Positions 54,411 through 60,377 of a stretch of 60,377 nucleotides of DNA are shown here, one piece after another. The first letter of the stretch is position 1; each line of letters opens with the position of its first letter. A program made the translations under genes and the position numbers. This DNA comes from Clostridia bacterium. Lineage in GTDB: Bacteria > Bacillota > Clostridia > Oscillospirales > CAG-272. The notes beneath the pieces were generated by a model, which searched no databases, was not told the DNA's origin, and worked only from the letters and a program-made list of their open reading frames with translations. Location of the stretch: positions 1-60,377 of the forward strand of contig JAFTJE010000014.1 of the NCBI GenBank assembly GCA_017456545.1. The letters are read 5' to 3'.

Positions 54411-54437
54411 ACAGCACCCGATTGGGTGCTGTTTTTT
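54411..54437 (+). terminator. Terminator of acpP
   Basis: ACAGCACCC GATT GGGTGCTGT (54411-54432) followed by TTTTTATT. It abuts the end of the converging DUF1292 gene. Confidence 0.85.
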
Positions 54438-54702
54438 ATTCATCGTCCTCATCCTCGAGAGATTCGGCATACTCTTCAAGCAATTCCTCGAGCATAGCCC
54501 ACTCCTCTTCTGTCTCAACAGGGAAAAGATCTCCTTCTCCCTCATCGTCGGAATTGTATATTCCCGCACTTACCTCCTCGGTCTCCGTGTCCATAAATAC
54601 AACATAGTTCTTATTAAACTCATCGGAATGATAGGTAAAAAGAATCTCACATATTGTTTCCTTGCCCTCATCGTCGATAAAGCTCATCTTACGATCATCC
54701 AT
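54436..54702 (-). CDS. DUF1292 protein
   Basis: An 88-residue very acidic protein beginning MDDRKMSFIDDEGKETICEI, with YVVFMDTETEEVSAGIY in the middle and a long Glu/Asp-rich end. This matches DUF1292 (YrzB-like), widespread in Firmicutes and of unknown function. GAGGAAAA lies before the ATG. It follows the cytidylate-kinase-like gene in the same direction. Confidence 0.88.
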   Translation of the reverse strand: MDDRKMSFIDDEGKETICEILFTYHSDEFNKNYVVFMDTETEEVSAGIYNSDDEGEGDLFPVETEEEWAMLEELLEEYAESLEDEDDE

Positions 54703-54721
54703 ATTATTTTCCTCTTCTTTA

Positions 54722-55360
54722 TCAGTATTCTATTCTGTTCTGAATAAGCTTAACAAATTCCTCGATTATTTTGGCAGCACCCTCTTTACCGATTCTTGTT
54801 GTGTCAATCATAAGGTCATAGTTTTCACTCCTGCCCCACTTTTTGGAGGTGTAATAGCCATAATAATTTGAACGCTTTTTATCAAGCTTAACAGCAAGGC
54901 TTTTTGCCTCGTTATAGGATATATTATTACGGAAAGCAACCTCGTCTGCTCTCTTTTCAATATCAGCATATATAAATACACGCACCACATTTTCAAAATC
55001 TCTTAAAACATAGTCAGCACATCTGCCGATAAATACACAGGAGTTGCTCTTTGCAAGCTCCTCGATAATACTTGATTGGAGCACGAACAGTCTGTCATTT
55101 ATAGGTGTATCATAGGGCATACCGTGGGAAAAGGGTACCATACCCATTCCACCCATAGCTATTGAGTAAAGAAAGCTGGGGGTCGCCTTTTCATCTGTGT
55201 TTTTCAAAATCTCGGGGCTGATTCCCGATTTTTCCGCCGCCATACTTATAAGGCTCTTGTCATGATATTCAAATCCGAGATCCCGTGCTACCATCTCTCC
55301 GATTTCTCTGCCTCCACTACCGAACTGACGGGCAATAGTTACTATTACATTCTTGGACAT
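54722..55360 (-). CDS. Cytidylate kinase-like family protein
   Basis: A 212-residue P-loop kinase of the cytidylate-kinase-like group. ARQFGSGGREIGEMVA holds the nucleotide-binding loop (about 10-25), DLGFEYHDKSLI follows, and FIGRCADYVL lies at about 105. These proteins are distinct from true Cmk and their substrates are unknown. AAGGAGGA precedes the ATG. It is followed 19 bases later by DUF1292. Confidence 0.85.
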   Translation of the reverse strand: MSKNVIVTIARQFGSGGREIGEMVARDLGFEYHDKSLISMAAEKSGISPEILKNTDEKATPSFLYSIAMGGMGMVPFSHGMPYDTPINDRLFVLQSSIIEELAKSNSCVFIGRCADYVLRDFENVVRVFIYADIEKRADEVAFRNNISYNEAKSLAVKLDKKRSNYYGYYTSKKWGRSENYDLMIDTTRIGKEGAAKIIEEFVKLIQNRIEY

Positions 55361-55450
55361 AGTAAATCCTCCTTATAGGTATTTTTACATGCCACAGGGT
55401 GGCTATCTGTTATTATTTTATCATTTTTTTCACGCTTTTGCAAGAAAAAA

Positions 55451-55479
55451 TTGATTTTATGAGAAAAATATGGTAAAAT
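55451..55479 (+). promoter_or_regulatory. Promoter of the phosphopantetheinyl transferase gene
   Basis: TTGATT (55451-55456) and TAAAAT (55474-55479) with a 17-base spacer. Confidence 0.65.
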
Positions 55480-55512
55480 ATTCATATAAGATAATTTACA
55501 AGGAGGGCAATA

Positions 55513-56028
55513 ATGTTAAAAATCGAACACAGGGATGTACTTTTTTTACAAAGTGACACGCCAAGAGACAAAAAAGAGAGAGAGCATATAGCAGGGCTCA
55601 ATCTATGCAAGGAGATGATAAGCAAGTATTTCGGAGCAGACAATCCGAAGTTTATGCTTAACGATTACGGTAAGCCCTACATAGATATGGAGGGGGTATA
55701 TTTCAACATTTCTCACTCTAAGGGTCGAGTTGTTTGTGCTGTTTCCGACTCTCCTGTGGGCATTGATATCGAAAAATTGACAGAAAAAAACGACACCGAT
55801 ATCAAAAATTTTGCAAAAAGATACTTTGTCGAAAATGAGATTGCTCAGCTTGAAAGGGACGGATATTCCGTACTGTCCTTCTATAAGATATGGACAAGCA
55901 AAGAGGCATATTCAAAAATGCTGGGCTCTGCTCTGTCCAAAAATCTCAAAATTGATACAACCGTGCTGGATATAGAAACCTATGTTGAGGGAGAATATAT
56001 TTTAAGCGTTGCCGTAAACAAAATTTGA
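55513..56028 (+). CDS. 4'-phosphopantetheinyl transferase
   Basis: A 171-residue Sfp/AcpT-like enzyme that moves phosphopantetheine from CoA onto a carrier protein serine. FNISHSKGRVVCAVSD (about 63-78) and VGIDIEKL (about 82-89, metal-binding D-x-E) and FYKIWTSKEAYSKMLG (about 121-136, W-x-x-K-E-A) are the three family motifs. At 171 residues it is shorter than Sfp and may be a compact form. AAGGAGG precedes the ATG. The nearby ACP is the obvious substrate candidate. Confidence 0.9.
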   Translation: MLKIEHRDVLFLQSDTPRDKKEREHIAGLNLCKEMISKYFGADNPKFMLNDYGKPYIDMEGVYFNISHSKGRVVCAVSDSPVGIDIEKLTEKNDTDIKNFAKRYFVENEIAQLERDGYSVLSFYKIWTSKEAYSKMLGSALSKNLKIDTTVLDIETYVEGEYILSVAVNKI

Positions 56029-56035
56029 AAATCTA

Positions 56036-56064
56036 TTGATTTTATATTTTCAATGATGTATAAT
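56036..56064 (+). promoter_or_regulatory. fba promoter
   Basis: TTGATT (56036-56041) and TATAAT (56059-56064) with a 17-base spacer, followed by a leader of about 60 bases. Confidence 0.7.
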
Positions 56065-56128
56065 ATATGCGATTAAAATTCAGCCTAAAAAAGTTAAAAA
56101 TTTTTGATATAAATAAGGAGTACGAAAA

Positions 56129-56992
56129 ATGTTAGTTTCAGCAAAAGAAATGCTTGAAAAAGCAAAAGCAGGCAAATATGCCGTAGGTCAGTTCAACATC
56201 AACAACCTTGAGTGGACAAAGGCTATCCTTCTTACAGCTCAGGAGCTTAACTCCCCCGTTATTCTCGGTGTTTCCGAGGGTGCAGGAAAGTATATGTGCG
56301 GCTACGAGACAATCGTTGGTATGGTTAAGGGTATGATTAAGTGCCTCAAGATTACTGTTCCCGTTGCTCTCCACCTCGACCACGGTTCATACGAGGGTGC
56401 AAAGGCTTGTATCAACGCAGGCTTCTCCTCCGTTATGTTCGACGGTTCCCACTACCCCATTGAAGAAAACATTGCAAAGACAACAGAGCTTGTAAACGCT
56501 TGTAATGTTCTCGGCATCTCCCTCGAGGCTGAGGTTGGCTCCATCGGTGGCGAAGAGGACGGTGTTGTAGGTGCCGGTGAGTGTGCAGACCCCAACGAGT
56601 GCAAGATGATTGCAGACCTCGGTGTTACAATGCTCGCTGCAGGTATCGGTAATATCCACGGTAAGTACCCTGCAAACTGGGCAGGTCTTAACTTCGATGT
56701 TCTCGGTGCTATTTCCGAGAAGACAGGCGATATGCCCCTTGTTCTCCACGGCGGTACAGGTATCCCCGAGGATATGATTAAGCGTGCTATCTCCCTTGGC
56801 GTTTCCAAAATCAATGTAAACACAGAGTGCCAGCTCTCCTTTGCAGCTGCTACAAGAGCATATGTTGAGGCAGGCAAGGACCTCCAGGGTAAGGGCTTCG
56901 ACCCTAGAAAGCTTCTTGCTCCCGGCTTTGAGGCTATCAAGGCTACAGTTAAGGAAAAGATGGAGCTCTTCGGCTCTGTTAACAAGGCGTAA
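56129..56992 (+). CDS. fba: Fructose-bisphosphate aldolase, class II
   Basis: A 287-residue zinc-dependent aldolase splitting fructose 1,6-bisphosphate into two triose phosphates. YAVGQFNINNLEW opens the protein. Zinc and catalytic residues are in ALHLDHGSYE (about 80-89), MFDGSHYPIEEN (about 107-118), LEAEVGSIGGEEDG (about 136), GNIHGKYP (about 178) and LHGGTGIPEDMI (about 208). Strong codon bias indicates high expression. It has its own promoter and a GAAA-loop terminator. AAGGAG lies before the ATG. Confidence 0.96.
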   Translation: MLVSAKEMLEKAKAGKYAVGQFNINNLEWTKAILLTAQELNSPVILGVSEGAGKYMCGYETIVGMVKGMIKCLKITVPVALHLDHGSYEGAKACINAGFSSVMFDGSHYPIEENIAKTTELVNACNVLGISLEAEVGSIGGEEDGVVGAGECADPNECKMIADLGVTMLAAGIGNIHGKYPANWAGLNFDVLGAISEKTGDMPLVLHGGTGIPEDMIKRAISLGVSKINVNTECQLSFAAATRAYVEAGKDLQGKGFDPRKLLAPGFEAIKATVKEKMELFGSVNKA

Positions 56993-57076
56993 GCACGGGC
57001 TGCTTCAATAAGCACGGACCAAAAAGCCACCTTTACCGTGTCTTTATCTACTGATAAAATTGTACTTTATAAGATT

Positions 57077-57110
57077 GAGATTTTGCAGAAATGCAAAATC
57101 TCTTCTTTTT
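57077..57110 (+). terminator. fba terminator
   Basis: Perfect 11-bp stem GAGATTTTGCA / TGCAAAATCTC with a GAAA tetraloop (57077-57102), followed by TTCTTTTT. Confidence 0.9.
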
Positions 57111-57230
57111 ATTGTGTCTGTTTTTAAGGTGACTGCATAGTTCTTTTGTTTAAGACAAGCTACTCTGAAAGAGAAATACTCTTAAGGATAGTTTTTTTGA
57201 AAGCCAATAGAATACATTTCTTACCAACAG

Positions 57231-57268
57231 AAAAAAGGACAGAGATTTTTCGTTCTCTGCCTTTTTTT
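57231..57268. terminator. Terminator between fba and tyrS
   Basis: AAAAAAGG-CAGAGA and TCTCTG-CCTTTTTTT (57231-57268) form a stem with T runs on both strands. Its position past the tyrS stop suggests it mainly ends tyrS. The rest of the 56993-57326 gap shows nothing else. Confidence 0.75.
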
Positions 57269-57326
57269 ACAAGCACTGTATTTATAGCCACAAGTGTGAT
57301 TATTAAATTGTCGATATGCTTTGATT

Positions 57327-58547
57327 TTATTTGAGAATAAGCTTCTTATAGGACTTCTTACCTCTGCGTACTGCAAGTCCTGCCTTAAGCTGGTCGGGAG
57401 TGTATACTGTCTTGATATTAGTTACCTTTTCTCCGTCTACGGTTACGCCACCCTGCTCTACTGCACGGCGAGCCTCACTTCTTGAAGGAACGAGTCCAGC
57501 CTTAACAAGAACACCGAGAATATCAAGTGTGCCGTTAAAGAGGTCTGCCTCTGTAATTTCAACAGTGGGCATATTTTCGTCGGAGCCTGCGTTAAAGATA
57601 GCCTTAGCTGCTGCCTCTGCCTTGAGAGCCTCCTCCTCACCGTGAACAAGCTTAGTAAGCTCGAATGCGAGAATTTCCTTAGCTCTGTTAAGCTGGCTAC
57701 CCTCCCAATTTGCCATCTCGTCAATCTGCTCAAGGGGAAGGAAGGTGAGCATTCTTATGCATTTCATAACATCGGCATCGTTAACATTTCTCCAATACTG
57801 ATAGAAGTCAAAGGGAGATGTCTTATTGGGGTCAAGCCATACGGCATTACCTGCTGTTTTACCCATTTTCTTGCCCTGGGAGTCTGTAAGAAGAGTAATT
57901 GTCATACAGTGTGCATCCTTGCCGAGCTTCTTTCTGATAAGCTCAGTACCACCGAGCATATTGCTCCACTGGTCATCGCCACCGAACTGCATATTACAGC
58001 CAAAATTCTTGAAAAGATGATAGAAGTCATAGGACTGCATAATCATATAGTTGAATTCAAGGAAGGAAAGACCCTTTTCCATTCTCTGCTTATAGCAATC
58101 GGCTCTTAACATATTATTTACGGAGAAGCAGGCACCAACCTCACGAAGGAGCTCCACATAGTTAAGCTTAAGGAGCCAATCTGCGTTGTTTATCATCATT
58201 GCCTTGCCCTCTCCAAACTCGATGAACTTTTCCATCTGACGCTTGAAGCAGTCTGCATTATGCTGGATATCCTCAATGGTAAGCATCTTTCTCATATCGG
58301 TTCTGCCGGAGGGGTCACCTATCATAGTAGTACCACCACCGATAAGGGCGATGGGCTTATTACCTGCCATCTGGAGTCTCTTCATAAGAGTAAGAGCCAT
58401 AAAGTGACCTGCTGTAAGGGAGTCTGCAGTACAGTCAAAGCCAATATAGAAGGTAGCCTTACCCTCGTTAATCATATTTTTAATTTCTTCCTCGTTTGTA
58501 ACCTGGGCAATAAGACCACGGGCAACGAGCTCGTCATAAATCTTCAT
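57327..58547 (-). CDS. tyrS: Tyrosyl-tRNA synthetase
   Basis: A 406-residue class I synthetase. FYIGFDCTADSLTAGHFM holds the HIGH-equivalent (about 33-50), QSYDFYHL and GGDDQWSNM bind tyrosine, and KMGKTAGN is the KMSKS loop (about 229). The C-terminal S4 RNA-binding domain (about 335-400, SRSEARRAVEQGGVTVDGEKV) is present. It belongs to the TyrS form with KMGKT-type loops common in Clostridia. ATG 58547 has GAGGA upstream. No T-box leader fits in the about 80 bases before it. Confidence 0.95.
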   Translation of the reverse strand: MKIYDELVARGLIAQVTNEEEIKNMINEGKATFYIGFDCTADSLTAGHFMALTLMKRLQMAGNKPIALIGGGTTMIGDPSGRTDMRKMLTIEDIQHNADCFKRQMEKFIEFGEGKAMMINNADWLLKLNYVELLREVGACFSVNNMLRADCYKQRMEKGLSFLEFNYMIMQSYDFYHLFKNFGCNMQFGGDDQWSNMLGGTELIRKKLGKDAHCMTITLLTDSQGKKMGKTAGNAVWLDPNKTSPFDFYQYWRNVNDADVMKCIRMLTFLPLEQIDEMANWEGSQLNRAKEILAFELTKLVHGEEEALKAEAAAKAIFNAGSDENMPTVEITEADLFNGTLDILGVLVKAGLVPSRSEARRAVEQGGVTVDGEKVTNIKTVYTPDQLKAGLAVRRGKKSYKKLILK

Positions 58548-58629
58548 TTTCGTCCTCTTTATATACAAGTATTAAATAATACAGTCATTTTACCAAATCA
58601 AACATAAAATGTCAAGTGTTTAGTAATTA

Positions 58630-59091
58630 TTAATCCTGCAAGTCGGGAATTTTACCCGAAGAGGCAAGATTTTTATTTTTGTACCTTTTGTCAAAGGTAA
58701 CCTCAGTACCTAAAAAATTGGGGGGAATAAAAGCATTTGCCTCCTCCACCGTGGAAAACTCCACCTCTGCTGTAACAAGCCCTTTAAGTCCACCCTTATA
58801 CTCGTCTATTTCTATAGTATATTTACCGTAAGGCATATAGTATCTTCTCTTGGTAAGGATGCCTCCCTCCCTGTTCTCCATAAGGTTGTTGTACACGGAC
58901 AAGGGGATTTCCGTTTCTGTTTCCTCTCGCACCATTTCCCCATCGGATTTATCTGTGCGATAGTATTTGCCTCCCTTTTTTCTGACTCTGATTTCAGGCT
59001 CTAAGCATACATACCCCTGTATAATATCGTCATATTCAAGATGGGCAATATCCATTTTTGTCTCTATCAAAAACTTTCTTTCTATTTCCAA
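58630..59091 (-). CDS. CYTH domain protein
   Basis: A 153-residue protein of the CYTH superfamily (triphosphate tunnel metalloenzymes). It starts with the defining EIERKFLI signature, has IRVRKKGGKYYRTDKS, LTKRRYY and IEIDEYKG strands, and ends with a VTFDKRYKN segment. Members hydrolyse triphosphates, for example inorganic triphosphate. TTG 59091 is chosen because AGAGGTGAT lies just upstream. A GTG at 59100 lies inside that site. It lies upstream of tyrS on the same strand. Confidence 0.87.
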   Translation of the reverse strand: MEIERKFLIETKMDIAHLEYDDIIQGYVCLEPEIRVRKKGGKYYRTDKSDGEMVREETETEIPLSVYNNLMENREGGILTKRRYYMPYGKYTIEIDEYKGGLKGLVTAEVEFSTVEEANAFIPPNFLGTEVTFDKRYKNKNLASSGKIPDLQD

Positions 59092-59197
59092 TATTATCAC
59101 CTCTGTTTAATTTTACCATAAATCCGTGCAGTAATCAATTTATATTTATATTATTATGAAAATTTAATGAATTTTAAGAAAATGTAATATAAAACTA

Positions 59198-59227
59198 TTG
59201 CAAAGAACTTGAATAATATGATATACT
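59198..59227 (+). promoter_or_regulatory. pckG promoter
   Basis: TTGCAA (59198-59203) and TATACT (59222-59227) with an 18-base spacer. Confidence 0.5.
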
Positions 59228-59270
59228 ATTTACAATGAAAAAATAATGCTTTAAGAGAAAGAGGTATTTT

Positions 59271-60377
59271 ATGAAGTTTGAAAACAAAGCTCTCACAAAC
59301 AGCAAGTACATACTTGACTGGATTGAAGAAATGGTTGAGTTGGTAAACCCCGACAAGATCGTTTGGATTGACGGCTCCGAGGAACAGACAGAGGCTCTCC
59401 GTGCTGAGGCATGCTCCACAGGCGAGCTTGAAAAGCTTAACGACGAGCTTCTTCCTAACTGCTATCTCCACAGAACAGCTATCAACGATGTTGCTCGTGT
59501 AGAGGGCAGAACATTTATCTGCACAAGAAAGAAAGAGGATGCAGGTAACATCAATAACTGGATGGACCCCGTAGAGTGCTACGATAAGCTTGGTAAGCTC
59601 TATAAGAACTCCTATAAGGGTCGCACAATGTACATCATCCCCTACGCAATGGGTCAGGTTGGCTCCGACTTTGCTAAGTACGGTATCGAGCTTACAGACT
59701 CCATCTATGTAGTTCTTAATATGCTCATTATGACAAGAGCAGGTGCTAAGGTTGCTGAGGCTATGGGCGACGGCGAGGGCTTTATCAAGGGTCTCCACGC
59801 AAGAAAGGATATCGACGAGGACAACCGTTATATCTGCCACTTCCCCGAAGACAACACAATCTGGTCTGTTAACTCCGGTTACGGTGGAAATGTACTTCTC
59901 GGTAAGAAGTGCTTTGCTCTCCGTATTGCTTCCTACCTCGGTAAGAAGGAAGGCTGGATGGCTGAGCATATGCTTATCCTCGGCGTTGAATATCCCAACG
60001 GTGAAACAAAGTACATCTCTGCTGCATTCCCCTCTGCTTGCGGTAAGACTAACCTTGCTATGCTTATTCCTCCCACAGTTTACAAGGAGAAGGGCTATAA
60101 GGTATGGTGCGTAGGCGACGATATCGCTTGGCTCCGTGTTGGTAAGGACGGCAGACTCTGGGCTATCAACCCCGAAAACGGATTCTTCGGTGTTGCTCCC
60201 GGTACTAACGATAAGTCCAACCCAAATGCTCTCGCAACAACAATGAGAGATACAATCTTTACAAATGTTGGTCATGTTCTTGATGACAACACAGTATGGT
60301 GGGAGGGTCTTAACGACAATGCTCCCGACAACTGCATTAACTGGAAGGGCGAAAAGTGGGATAAGACAAAGTATGAC
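59271..60377 (+). CDS. pckG: Phosphoenolpyruvate carboxykinase (GTP), 3' end outside window
   Basis: The first 369 codons of a GTP-dependent PEP carboxykinase, which interconverts oxaloacetate and phosphoenolpyruvate. The frame stays open to the last base. GRTMYIIPYAMGQVGS (about 123-138), YGGNVLLGKKCFALRIAS (about 203-220), the P-loop region FPSACGKTNLAM (about 251-262) and the metal-site VGDDIAWL (about 282) are diagnostic of the GTP form. GAGGTATTTT precedes the ATG. Codon bias is strong. Its position with gapA, eno and fba suggests an anaplerotic or CO2-fixing role in fermentation. Confidence 0.95.
   Translation, partial: MKFENKALTNSKYILDWIEEMVELVNPDKIVWIDGSEEQTEALRAEACSTGELEKLNDELLPNCYLHRTAINDVARVEGRTFICTRKKEDAGNINNWMDPVECYDKLGKLYKNSYKGRTMYIIPYAMGQVGSDFAKYGIELTDSIYVVLNMLIMTRAGAKVAEAMGDGEGFIKGLHARKDIDEDNRYICHFPEDNTIWSVNSGYGGNVLLGKKCFALRIASYLGKKEGWMAEHMLILGVEYPNGETKYISAAFPSACGKTNLAMLIPPTVYKEKGYKVWCVGDDIAWLRVGKDGRLWAINPENGFFGVAPGTNDKSNPNALATTMRDTIFTNVGHVLDDNTVWWEGLNDNAPDNCINWKGEKWDKTKYD

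Noticed and set aside
57146-57334. 62-codon frame between fba and tyrS
   Set aside because: It contains a clear terminator stem, has no ribosome binding site, and its composition looks non-coding.
58548-58629. T-box or other leader riboswitch before tyrS
   Set aside because: Only about 80 bases separate tyrS from the upstream gene, and no T-box sequence or antiterminator is visible.
59226-60275. Long reading frame on the minus strand (349 codons)
   Set aside because: It is antisense to the GTP-type PEP carboxykinase, whose motifs are unmistakable on the plus strand. The antisense frame is a by-product of strong codon bias.

Overview
The window looks like a chromosome segment of a low- to mid-GC, spore-forming Clostridia (probably an uncultured gut Oscillospiraceae or Eubacteriales relative) with a large accessory region on its left. 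The sporulation evidence is a cotJABC-like coat operon and a YaaT/RicT-type PSP1 protein. The Firmicute evidence is strong AAGGAGG-type ribosome binding sites, TTGACA-17-TATAAT promoters and DUF1292. The taxon call is inference from gene content only.

Left part, about 1 to 25,370: accessory or mobile DNA. It holds a leftward large serine recombinase with a 44-residue gene upstream; a leftward pRiA4b ORF-3 family gene; an XRE-DUF3990, small protein and Fic operon; a long rightward operon that encodes a single-strand DNA phosphorothioation system of Ssp type; an AAA ATPase plus TOPRIM-like pair resembling AbiL, RloAB or PARIS systems; and a manganese-catalase family gene. The Ssp operon runs XRE regulator, SspD-like PAPS-reductase-family enzyme, SspB-like DUF4007, SspC-like ATPase, SspA-like cysteine desulfurase, then DEAH helicase, GHKL ATPase, PLD-like protein, DUF262 protein and a Hanks-type kinase. 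Most module boundaries carry a recurring intergenic element. It has a GACTGCC(C/G)(G/A)GG core, then in several copies a hairpin with a different stem each time but always a 16-nt loop, then an AT-rich terminator-like hairpin. I regard this repeat family, and the kinase/DUF262 extension of the Ssp operon, as the most unusual content.

The accessory part meets the core chromosome near 25,370, where a leftward cotJC gene has lost its 3' end, including the second half of its di-metal site. From there on the genes are ordinary and close-packed. Leftward: cotJB, cotJA (with a His/Cys/Asn-rich tandem repeat), an ABC-class ATPase, an 18-codon small ORF with its own promoter and terminator, a comEC-like gene and gapA. 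Rightward: holB, ricT, a ferredoxin, tRNA1(Val) methyltransferase-like, rsmI, nagA, metG, tatD, a cell-wall amidase, radA, asnB and an MFS transporter.

The remainder holds a leftward PTS-IIC-like/GH78/enolase cluster, a PAP2 phosphatase, two small membrane proteins, a XerC/D-type recombinase, an acyl carrier protein, DUF1292, a cytidylate-kinase-like protein, a phosphopantetheinyl transferase, fructose-bisphosphate aldolase, tyrS, a CYTH protein, and a GTP-dependent PEP carboxykinase cut by the window end. Central carbon metabolism is well represented (gapA, eno, fba, pckG). An ACP and its likely activating transferase lie 1.1 kb apart. No rRNA, tRNA or CRISPR array was seen.
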